A stretch of DNA of 12,555 nt from an uncultured Gammaproteobacteria bacterium (lineage in GTDB: Bacteria; Pseudomonadota; Gammaproteobacteria; Acidiferrobacterales; CAJVXG01). Position 1 is the stretch's first letter. Each line of letters starts with the position of its first letter. Positions 7,711 through 12,555 of the stretch are shown here, in pieces. The stretch is taken from contig CAJVXG010000030.1 of the NCBI GenBank assembly GCA_913009215.1, positions 1-12,555 of the forward strand, given 5' to 3'. The translations under genes and the position numbers were made by a program. The notes beneath the pieces are model-generated. The model made no database searches. It saw nothing but the letters and a program-made list of their open reading frames with translations, and was not told where the DNA came from.

Positions 7711-8727
7711 TTATTGCCAAGGCCGATGATAGGCGCCCAGTGTATGGCAGGCCCCTTCGGCGACCTTGTCCAGTTGCGCCATCCATGCCGGTTGCACGCG
7801 GAAGGTGTCGGGATTAGCCATGCATCGGTCCAGCGCCTCGCGCAGGACACGCGTCACACTTGCCACATAGGCGGGACTGCGCTGCCGCCCTTCAACCTTG
7901 ATGGCCACGACACCAGCCTGTATGAGTTCCGGTAATATTTCCAGAATATTGAGACTGGTAGGCTCTTCAATCGCGTAAAAAATATTGTCGTTTACCTGGT
8001 AACGACCCTTGCACAGCGTGGGATAGCCGGCCTGCTCGTCGGGTGCATATTCATCTATCAACACGCCATTAAGACGTGAACGGCGTCCTTGCGGTGTTTC
8101 CTCCCAGCGCACCGCTTCCGCCGGTGAACAGACACCATTGGAATTGGGTGATTTGCCGGTAACATAGGAAGACAGCGTACAACGACCCTCCACCATCACA
8201 CAGAGACTGCCGAAACCAAAAACTTCCACTTCAACATCGGTATTTTTGATGACTTGTTTTATCTGCGCCAGTGACAGCACCCGCGGCAACACCACGCGCC
8301 GGATAGCATAATGTCTGGCATAAAAATCAATGGCCTCGTGATTGGTGGCGGAACCCTGTACCGACAAATGCAGGCGTAAATCAGGATAAGTGGTGGCCGC
8401 ATAATGCATCAGACCGGGGTCCGCCAGGATTAATGCATCGACATGGTGGCTCGCCGAACGATCTATGGCCTGGCACCATTGCTGCCATTGGTGCGGCCGG
8501 GGGTAGGTGTTGATGGCCATCAACACCTTACGGCCTTTGTTATGGGCATAATCAATCGCGCGATCGAGTTCTTTAGTATCAAAACCCAGCCCGGGAAAAT
8601 TCCGCGCATTGGTACCATCGCGAAAACCCAGATAGACACAGTCCGCGCCGTTATCAATGGCGGCTTTCAAGGCCGGCAGATTACCGGCAGGACATACGAG
8701 TTCGACATTTTTTTTACTGGCAATCAT
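7711..8727 (-). CDS. ubiU: UbiU (YhbU), O2-independent ubiquinone hydroxylase subunit
   Basis: A 338-residue U32-family partner of UbiV. The conserved opening VELVCPAGNLPALKAAIDNG is preceded by seven extra residues (MIASKKN) compared with E. coli. The four 4Fe-4S ligands are present as C176 and C183 (FGSLCVMVEGRC), C200 (GVCSPAEAVRW) and C239 (YPTLCKGRY). Each is exactly seven residues beyond its E. coli equivalent, so there are no internal gaps up to that point. SVQGSATN, RVVLPRVLS, EEPTSLNILE, KVEGRQRSPAYV and the ending LGAYHRPWQ also match. The ATG overlaps the TGA of the upstream radical SAM gene (ATGA, 8724-8727), and no strong Shine-Dalgarno is seen. This suggests translation is coupled to that gene. 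UbiV follows after 10 nt. Confidence 0.96.
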   Translation of the reverse strand: MIASKKNVELVCPAGNLPALKAAIDNGADCVYLGFRDGTNARNFPGLGFDTKELDRAIDYAHNKGRKVLMAINTYPRPHQWQQWCQAIDRSASHHVDALILADPGLMHYAATTYPDLRLHLSVQGSATNHEAIDFYARHYAIRRVVLPRVLSLAQIKQVIKNTDVEVEVFGFGSLCVMVEGRCTLSSYVTGKSPNSNGVCSPAEAVRWEETPQGRRSRLNGVLIDEYAPDEQAGYPTLCKGRYQVNDNIFYAIEEPTSLNILEILPELIQAGVVAIKVEGRQRSPAYVASVTRVLREALDRCMANPDTFRVQPAWMAQLDKVAEGACHTLGAYHRPWQ

Positions 8728-9716
8728 AGCGTATGGGCGACAAATTGACGGCGGCTATCGGCGCAGGAATCTTCAAGCACAGTGGACGGGCATAGCTTTA
8801 CACCGCAGTGGCTGCCTTGGCGGGTATTGCGGGTACGGAGCACCGACTCAATGCCATTAAGTACTTTCCACTTACAGGCGCACCAATCCGGCGCCAATAA
8901 TATATCTCTCGATGCCGTAGCGGTAATACGATGGTAAATGATTTCCGGGGGCGTGCGTTCAATCAGGTCCGCGGCCGTGTGAATGTACTGCTCGTAAGAC
9001 AGGGGCCGGTATGCACCGCGGCGCCAGTCATTGGCCAGCCGTGTGCCCTTCACCACATGCAGGGGGTGTAGCTTTAATCCCTGCACACCCAGCGCCAGCA
9101 CATGGTCGAGACTCTGAATGACGTGGCGTTCTGTTTCGCCCGGCAATCCAATAATGAGGTGCGTACATATATTAAGGTGTCGGGCCTGCGCATCGCTGAT
9201 GGCCTGTTCGTATTCGGTCAGGCTATGACCGCGATTGACCCGTTCCAGGGTCGCATCAAAAACAGACTGTAGTCCCAGCTCCAGCCAGATTTCATAGCCA
9301 CGGTCACGATATTCGGCCAACAAGTCCAGCACCGGCGGCGGCACACAATCCGGGCGCGTCCCTACAGACAAGCCGATAACATCGGGATCGGCCAGGGCCT
9401 GATCATATTGGGCGCGCAGATGCTCAATATCGGCGTAGGTGTTGGTGTAGGCCTGGAAATAGGCAATGAATTTGCGGGCCCGGGTGCGTTTATGGATGAC
9501 CTGTTTGCCGGCGGCAATCTGCCCGGGAATGGGCTGCGGGGTTCGGCCATTGGGACTGAAAGAAACATTATTACAAAAGGTGCAGCCACCACGACCCTTG
9601 CTGCCATCGCGATTGGGGCAACTGAAGCCGGCATCAATGGCGATTTTATGCACGCGCTCGCCATAGCGGGCGACCATAACCTGACCAAAAGTATTGACAC
9701 GATCAGAGAGTGTCAC
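8724..9716 (-). CDS. yhcC: YhcC-type (TIGR01212) radical SAM protein
   Basis: A 330-residue radical SAM enzyme, close to E. coli YhcC (309). The cluster motif is unusually spaced, C33-x11-C45-x2-C48 (FSCPNRDG...GGCTFCN), as in this family. Next come KFIAYFQAYTNTYA, GLSVGTRPDCVPP, YEIWLELGLQS, RGHSL, CTHLIIGLPGET, LKLHPLHVVKGT and ERTPPEIIYHRI. The natural substrate has not been firmly established as far as I know; relatives of this group act on tRNA or other macromolecules. The C-terminal tail holds further cysteines (APDWCACKW, GSHCGVKLC, DSCAD), more than in E. coli, and these could bind an extra metal site or be incidental. The start is GTG 9716, set by GAGGTG 5 nt upstream, overlapping the dioxygenase stop. 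The 4-nt overlap with ubiU implies a role tied to UbiU/UbiV or to the same anaerobic conditions. Confidence 0.9.
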   Translation of the reverse strand: MTLSDRVNTFGQVMVARYGERVHKIAIDAGFSCPNRDGSKGRGGCTFCNNVSFSPNGRTPQPIPGQIAAGKQVIHKRTRARKFIAYFQAYTNTYADIEHLRAQYDQALADPDVIGLSVGTRPDCVPPPVLDLLAEYRDRGYEIWLELGLQSVFDATLERVNRGHSLTEYEQAISDAQARHLNICTHLIIGLPGETERHVIQSLDHVLALGVQGLKLHPLHVVKGTRLANDWRRGAYRPLSYEQYIHTAADLIERTPPEIIYHRITATASRDILLAPDWCACKWKVLNGIESVLRTRNTRQGSHCGVKLCPSTVLEDSCADSRRQFVAHTL

Positions 9717-9721
9717 CTTGT

Positions 9722-9727
9722 CACCTC
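9722..9727 (-). promoter_or_regulatory. Strong Shine-Dalgarno for yhcC, overlapping the upstream stop
   Basis: On the minus strand GAGGTG lies 5 nt before the GTG start at 9716. It shares bases with the TGA stop of the dioxygenase gene (9726-9728). This decides a non-ATG start and indicates co-translation of the two genes. Confidence 0.75.
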
Positions 9728-10661
9728 AGCTCTGATAAATTTCTCGTACCCCGGTATCCCAAATTCGGTTGTAGAAACGCGCCCGGTACAGTAGACGTTC
9801 GTGAGCGGCATCATTCTCAAATCCGGTACGGTCATGCAACACATTGTTGCTGATCAAACCCATGCCGGGCTCCAGCCGACCCCGAAAGATATAGCCTGAA
9901 TCACTGTCGAGCAGTTGCGACAAAAAACCTACCGCCTCGCGAGTCAGCGCATCGTCTTTCCATACTATACTGCGCGTGCGTGCCGTATAGCGCATGTGCA
10001 GGTCGCCGCATGTTGGATGGATAGAAAAAACGGGGCCGGGCTCATCCGGCCTGGCGGCACCGGATTCACTGATCCGCGCCGGGATGGTCATGGCATCATC
10101 GGCCATTAGCGCCCGGATATAATCAGGATTCTCGTCACGAATCAGGATATAGGCAATCTCGTGATCCAGCAAGGCATTGTCACCGCCCTGGGCGGCGCTG
10201 GAAACGCAGTGCAACAACAGGCTGTGAATTTGCCGTTGCGCGGAATTGTAATAGCCGTCTGTATGCCAGTGGATAGGCCGGTTAGTATAGGGAATATAGT
10301 GGCTACGTTCCCCGGTGTTCCTGACCGTCAGGCTGGTGACCCCTTCTTCGTCTGCCAGCCAGTTGCGATCCAGTCTACTCAGACCCAGTTGTTTTCCCAA
10401 CTCCAGGGGGATGTTTTTGTCGGCATCGCCAACGGTGTCACTGCTATAAAGAACCATATTGGTTTTGCCGCAGGATCGTATGATGGCCTGGTGTTCTGCT
10501 TTCGATAGCGACCGTGGATCTTTAATCTCAATCAATAACGCTTCAATTGATGTCGGATAGCCCGCAAGCTTTCGGTCGCGCCAATTGCGGTAGGCATCAG
10601 CATTATTGAGATCAAAGGGGTCGTTCGCGGCCAGCCTTTTGGATAAAAATGAAGAAGTCAT
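9726..10661 (-). CDS. TauD/TfdA-family Fe(II)/2-oxoglutarate dioxygenase
   Basis: A 311-residue protein with the complete TauD-type active site. H133-x-D135 lies in IHWHTDGYY and the distal H276 in NNVLHDRTGF; together they form the 2-His-1-carboxylate iron site. R289 and R293 in ERLLYRARF align with the 2-oxoglutarate-binding arginines of TauD. LLLHCVSSAAQGGDN after the HxD motif is also typical. It lacks a signal peptide. The family uses O2 and 2-oxoglutarate to hydroxylate small molecules (sulfonates, betaines, amino acids), but the substrate here cannot be told. It is longer at the N-terminus than TauD. It is the first gene of the ubiUV operon, directly behind an FNR-type box, which is odd for an O2-consuming enzyme. 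The start at ATG 10661 is supported by a modest AGG about 7 nt upstream. Confidence 0.85.
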   Translation of the reverse strand: MTSSFLSKRLAANDPFDLNNADAYRNWRDRKLAGYPTSIEALLIEIKDPRSLSKAEHQAIIRSCGKTNMVLYSSDTVGDADKNIPLELGKQLGLSRLDRNWLADEEGVTSLTVRNTGERSHYIPYTNRPIHWHTDGYYNSAQRQIHSLLLHCVSSAAQGGDNALLDHEIAYILIRDENPDYIRALMADDAMTIPARISESGAARPDEPGPVFSIHPTCGDLHMRYTARTRSIVWKDDALTREAVGFLSQLLDSDSGYIFRGRLEPGMGLISNNVLHDRTGFENDAAHERLLYRARFYNRIWDTGVREIYQS

Positions 10662-10692
10662 GGGGAAACCTAACTATTGTGAAATGAACCCG

Positions 10693-10698
10693 ATAGTG
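10693..10698 (-). promoter_or_regulatory. Candidate -10 element of the operon
   Basis: The minus strand reads CACTAT, keeping the key A at position 2 and A-T at positions 5-6 of TATAAT. It sits exactly where a -10 would fall if the FNR-type box were centred at -41.5, giving a start near 10686 and a leader of about 25 nt. There is no good -35 box, as expected for an activator-dependent promoter. Confidence 0.4.
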
Positions 10699-10720
10699 GC
10701 AGCCCTCCCGGCCGACCCCA

Positions 10721-10734
10721 TTGATCCAGGTCAA
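10721..10734 (-). promoter_or_regulatory. FNR-type binding site upstream of the ubiUV operon
   Basis: TTGAT-CCAG-GTCAA has 9 of the 10 defined bases of the FNR consensus TTGAT-N4-ATCAA. The centre is 66 nt upstream of the dioxygenase ATG, compatible with a class II activated promoter (see the -10 candidate at 10693-10698). The E. coli ubiUV operon is FNR-activated, so the site fits the genes. FNR relatives such as DNR/ANR, and to a lesser degree CRP, read similar sequences, so the exact regulator is not determined. Confidence 0.72.
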
Positions 10735-10820
10735 TTTTCCCTTGAAACAGGGGCCTTCTGACTCCGTCTTTGGGTGTTCGGCACAAACTCGGGTTGATTT
10801 CCGTGTGGCCCTAAGCCCTG

Positions 10821-10856
10821 AATGTTGTTGACAATTTCTGTCAACAACATTGTAAT
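10821..10856 (+). promoter_or_regulatory. Strong sigma70-type promoter inside a perfect 13-bp operator palindrome
   Basis: The arms AATGTTGTTGACA (10821-10833) and TGTCAACAACATT (10839-10851) are exact complements around a 5-nt spacer. The left arm ends in a consensus -35 TTGACA (10828-10833). Seventeen nt later comes TGTAAT (10851-10856), 5 of 6 bases of a -10. The palindrome therefore fills most of the promoter, the usual arrangement for repressor control. The start would be near 10863, reading rightwards towards the solute-binding protein gene. On the minus strand the matching TTGACA has no -10, so the promoter points one way only. The regulator is unknown. Confidence 0.65.
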
Positions 10857-10882
10857 TCTATGCTACCTTATTGCTTATAAGG

Positions 10883-10891
10883 ACTTTTAGC
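10883..10891. repeat. Left target-site duplication of the MITE-like element
   Basis: ACTTTTAGC abuts the left terminal inverted repeat. The identical 9-mer abuts the right one at 11158-11166. Confidence 0.8.
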
Positions 10892-11157
10892 CACTGCTGT
10901 CCCACTTATAATACTTAAAAAGTACATCGAATGCCGTTATTCCAGTGATGACAGGGTGCCGAACTGACCATGGACATGAAATCACAAAAAAGTGAATTCG
11001 TCATGCCTGCGCAGGCAGGCATCCAGTAAGTTATTGATGGGCATACTGATAAGAAGGACTGGATTCCGGCATGACGTACAGGATGTACTAATACTGCGAA
11101 GGCCACGGATGGCCGAGAGCAGTGCCGCCGGAATGACGCGTAAGTGGGACAGCAGTG
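10892..11157. mobile_element. 266-bp MITE-like non-autonomous element
   Basis: The termini CACTGCTGTCCCACTTA (10892-10908) and TAAGTGGGACAGCAGTG (11141-11157) are perfect 17-bp inverted repeats. They are flanked directly by the 9-bp repeats ACTTTTAGC at 10883-10891 and 11158-11166. This is the full signature of a transposase-mediated insertion. The element holds no plausible transposase gene, so a transposase elsewhere would have to act on it. A 9-bp duplication occurs in several IS groups (for example IS4-like and ISAs1-like); I cannot assign the parent. The inside is mostly palindromic GTCATGCC/CCGGAATGAC repeat material, and the small open frame at 10915-11106 comes from that repeat. It sits between the promoter at 10821-10856 and the solute-binding protein gene. 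Confidence 0.85.
11000..11138. repeat. Palindromic repeat block carried inside the MITE
   Basis: GTCATGCC...GGCATCCAGT (11000-11027), with a perfect 12-bp palindrome GCCTGCGCAGGC at 11005-11016, is inverted relative to ACTGGATTCCGGCATGAC (11058-11075). The segment 11060-11138 is an inverted copy of 5740-5823, sharing for example TTAGTAC, TCCTGTACGTCA and the GCACTGCT/ACACTGCT region. The block ends CCGGAATGACG. Confidence 0.7.
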
Positions 11158-11166
11158 ACTTTTAGC
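11158..11166. repeat. Right target-site duplication of the MITE-like element
   Basis: ACTTTTAGC directly follows the right terminal inverted repeat and is identical to 10883-10891. Confidence 0.8.
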
Positions 11167-11311
11167 CCATTTCCACCTACATGGAGTGGCCAGGATGAAA
11201 ATTGATTATTAGGCCTTATATTAGGGGGCTTGTTAGCCTGGCAGACTTGTATCGATACAGCTGTACCATTTTCAGTTGTCACTTATACACGGCAAGTGGG
11301 TATGGTGCGCG
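11167..11311 (+). other. Leader region of the solute-binding protein gene
   Basis: No gene is called. A perfect 12-bp palindrome TGTATCGATACA lies at 11248-11259, about 53 nt before the ATG, and could be an operator or a chance self-complementary site. No promoter with good -35 and -10 boxes at proper spacing was found here, so the best visible promoter for the downstream genes is the one on the far side of the MITE. Confidence 0.4.
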
Positions 11312-12058
11312 ATGAACATTAACCAAAGGCCCACACTATCATTTCTCACAGCAGTAATTGCCTGGTTTGTTGTTTCAGGCCCGGTCCTTGCGGAAAAGAC
11401 ACTGGTATTGAATACGGCATTTACATCACCGTTATCCAATGACGCCCAGAGTGGTTTTGCCGATGTTATTGTCGGTAAGGCGCTGCACCGTATTGGTTAT
11501 CAATTAAAGACAGTTCGATTACCTGCGGAAAGAGCGCTTATCAATGCCAACGCCGGCATTGATGACGGCGATCTGCTTAGAATCGACGGCCTGCAAAAGA
11601 GCTATCCAAACCTGATCCAGGTACCGGAAAAGATCATAAATCTGGAATTTGTGGTCTTTACCACTAAAACAAGCTTCCCAATCAAGGGTTGGAAAAGCCT
11701 GAAACCCTATTCGGTTGCAATAATCACTGGTTGGAAAATTCTGGAACGTAATATTCCGGCGGGAACCGATCTCATCAAAGTTAAAAATGCCGATCAACTT
11801 TTCACATTATTACTGGGAAACCGGGTGGATGCGATTGTCTATTCACGCTGGGTAGGGTTGGGTTATATCAAACAACACAAGATACGGGAGATCAGAATTT
11901 TGGGGAAGCCGCTTGCACGCAGGAAGATGTATGTTTACTTACACAAAAAGCATAAAAATTTAGTCCCAAGGCTTGCCAAGTCGCTAAGACATATAAAAGC
12001 CAACGGTGACTATCGACGCGCCTTCCGGAAAATATTGGCGCCTTACTCCAGGAGATGA
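11312..12058 (+). CDS. Secreted solute-binding protein, SBP_bac_3-like
   Basis: A 248-residue protein with a clear Sec signal peptide: MNINQRP, a hydrophobic stretch LSFLTAVIAWFVVSGPVLA, cleavage predicted after VLA (about residue 28), and no lipobox cysteine. The mature part resembles family 3 periplasmic solute-binding domains: a beta strand TLVLNT at the start, LPAERAL, GIDDGDLLRI, EFVVFTTK, GWKSLKPYSVAIITGWKILE, LLGNRVDAIVYSRWVG and LARRKMYVYLHKKHK. The ligand is unknown. No permease or ATPase gene is adjacent. Instead a membrane sensor gene starts 4 nt after the stop, so it probably presents a ligand to, or modulates, that sensor rather than feeding an ABC transporter. A TTG 36 nt upstream extends the frame but spoils the signal peptide, so ATG 11312 is chosen. 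Confidence 0.82.
   Translation: MNINQRPTLSFLTAVIAWFVVSGPVLAEKTLVLNTAFTSPLSNDAQSGFADVIVGKALHRIGYQLKTVRLPAERALINANAGIDDGDLLRIDGLQKSYPNLIQVPEKIINLEFVVFTTKTSFPIKGWKSLKPYSVAIITGWKILERNIPAGTDLIKVKNADQLFTLLLGNRVDAIVYSRWVGLGYIKQHKIREIRILGKPLARRKMYVYLHKKHKNLVPRLAKSLRHIKANGDYRRAFRKILAPYSRR
12050..12054 (+). promoter_or_regulatory. Shine-Dalgarno that fixes the GTG start of the sensor gene
   Basis: AGGAG lies 8 nt before GTG 12063 and inside the end of the solute-binding protein gene. Two ATGs at 12055 and 12058 are out of frame with the sensor. Confidence 0.7.
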
Positions 12059-12062
12059 TGTT

Positions 12063-12555
12063 GTGTCCAAATTCAATCCCGGAACCTACAAGTCAATCAT
12101 CGCCCGCCGTATTATTATTTACATTATTCTATTCAGTTCGTTTATTACCCTGATTACAACGGCTATTCAGCTGACATGGGACTATAAAAATGATGTCGCT
12201 TTAATTAATAACCAGTTGCAACAGGCCGAGGATGTACATCTGAAGAGCCTCACCGCAAAATTATGGGCTTCAGACATCAAGGGACTCAGAACGCACCTGG
12301 AGGGGATATTACAGGTTCGCGACATGCAGTTCCTGGAAGTAAGGGATAGAGAAAAAGTATGGGTATCCGTGGGCACCCGTCAGGAAAAAAACACCATCTC
12401 CCGCCAATATCCGATGGTTTTCAGGCACCGGGGGCGCAATATTAAAATCGGCACACTAACCGTTGTCGCCAGTCTCTCGGGTGTATATCGACGCCTGTTC
12501 AACAGGGTCTGGGTTATCCTTGTCAGCAATGCCATCAAGACATTCCTCGTTGCGG
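12063..12555 (+). CDS. Membrane sensor protein (histidine kinase or cyclase type), 5' part only
   Basis: The first 164 residues of a protein that runs off the right edge. A short basic N-terminus (IIARR) leads into transmembrane helix 1 (about 17-37, IIIYIILFSSFITLITTA). A periplasmic domain of about 110 residues contains NNQLQQAEDVHLKSLTAKLWASD, HLEGILQVRDMQFLEVRD and KIGTLTVVASL. A second helix begins at about 149 (VWVILVSNAIKTFLVA). This layout is that of membrane-bound sensor histidine kinases or diguanylate cyclases whose output domains follow the second helix. The output domain is outside the window, so kinase or cyclase cannot be decided. It starts at GTG, 4 nt after the solute-binding protein gene, in the same operon. 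Helix 1 and the WDYKNDV segment resemble a common family of gammaproteobacterial hybrid sensors. Confidence 0.75.
   Translation, partial: MSKFNPGTYKSIIARRIIIYIILFSSFITLITTAIQLTWDYKNDVALINNQLQQAEDVHLKSLTAKLWASDIKGLRTHLEGILQVRDMQFLEVRDREKVWVSVGTRQEKNTISRQYPMVFRHRGRNIKIGTLTVVASLSGVYRRLFNRVWVILVSNAIKTFLVA

Larger units (their letters stand above)
10662..10820. other. Operon leader and promoter region of the tauD-yhcC-ubiUV operon
   Basis: No gene is visible. The region holds the FNR-type box and the presumed -10 element on the minus strand. Between 10735 and 10820 I see no other clear signal. Confidence 0.5.

Noticed and set aside
7701..7850. 50-codon N-terminal extension of ubiV
   Set aside because: It overlaps the conserved C-terminus of ubiU and has no counterpart in UbiV; the family N-terminus starts at 7700.
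10915..11106. 63-codon minus-strand open frame inside the MITE
   Set aside because: The peptide VRHAGIQSF and MPACAGMT are typical translations of GTCATGCC-type palindromes, and no transposase motif is present.
1..12555. CRISPR array, tRNA, rRNA, phage or toxin-antitoxin genes
   Set aside because: I looked for regularly spaced repeats, cloverleaf or rRNA-like stretches and small paired genes and saw none.

Overview
The window looks like chromosomal DNA of a facultatively anaerobic gammaproteobacterium that makes ubiquinone. This is inferred from the close match by eye of TrhP, UbiD, UbiT, UbiU, UbiV and YhcC to their Escherichia coli counterparts, from intermediate GC content, and from short GTCATTCCGGC-type palindromic repeats between genes. 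The gene order is not that of E. coli, so it is not an enterobacterium; I cannot name the genus.

Layout. The left edge holds the N-terminal 159 codons of trhP (U32-family tRNA hydroxylation protein) on the minus strand. Next, also on minus, are a large cytosolic five-PAS GGDEF-EAL protein (648-3872) and ubiD (4226-5698). A repeat-rich spacer follows, then ubiT on the plus strand (6109-6597). It converges on a tight minus-strand operon read as TauD-like dioxygenase (9726-10661), radical SAM protein YhcC (8724-9716), ubiU (7711-8727), ubiV (6789-7700). Gaps there are 9 nt, a 4-nt ATGA overlap and 10 nt. Upstream of the operon is a near-perfect FNR-type box, TTGAT-CCAG-GTCAA (10721-10734).

The divergent side carries a strong plus-strand sigma70-type promoter embedded in a perfect 13-bp inverted repeat (10821-10856). 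Then comes a 266-bp MITE-like element with 17-bp perfect terminal inverted repeats and a 9-bp target duplication (10892-11157). Last are a secreted solute-binding protein gene (11312-12058) and the start of a two-pass membrane sensor protein (12063 to the right edge).

How it fits together. UbiU and UbiV are 4Fe-4S U32 proteins that hydroxylate the ubiquinone ring without O2, UbiT is their lipid-binding partner, and UbiD removes the ring carboxylate. Four genes of (mainly anaerobic) ubiquinone synthesis are therefore within 4.5 kb, with a third U32 hydroxylase (trhP) close by. The unexplained part, and the best candidate for something undescribed, is that an apparently intact O2- and 2-oxoglutarate-dependent dioxygenase and a radical SAM enzyme of unsettled role are co-transcribed with ubiUV behind an FNR-type box.
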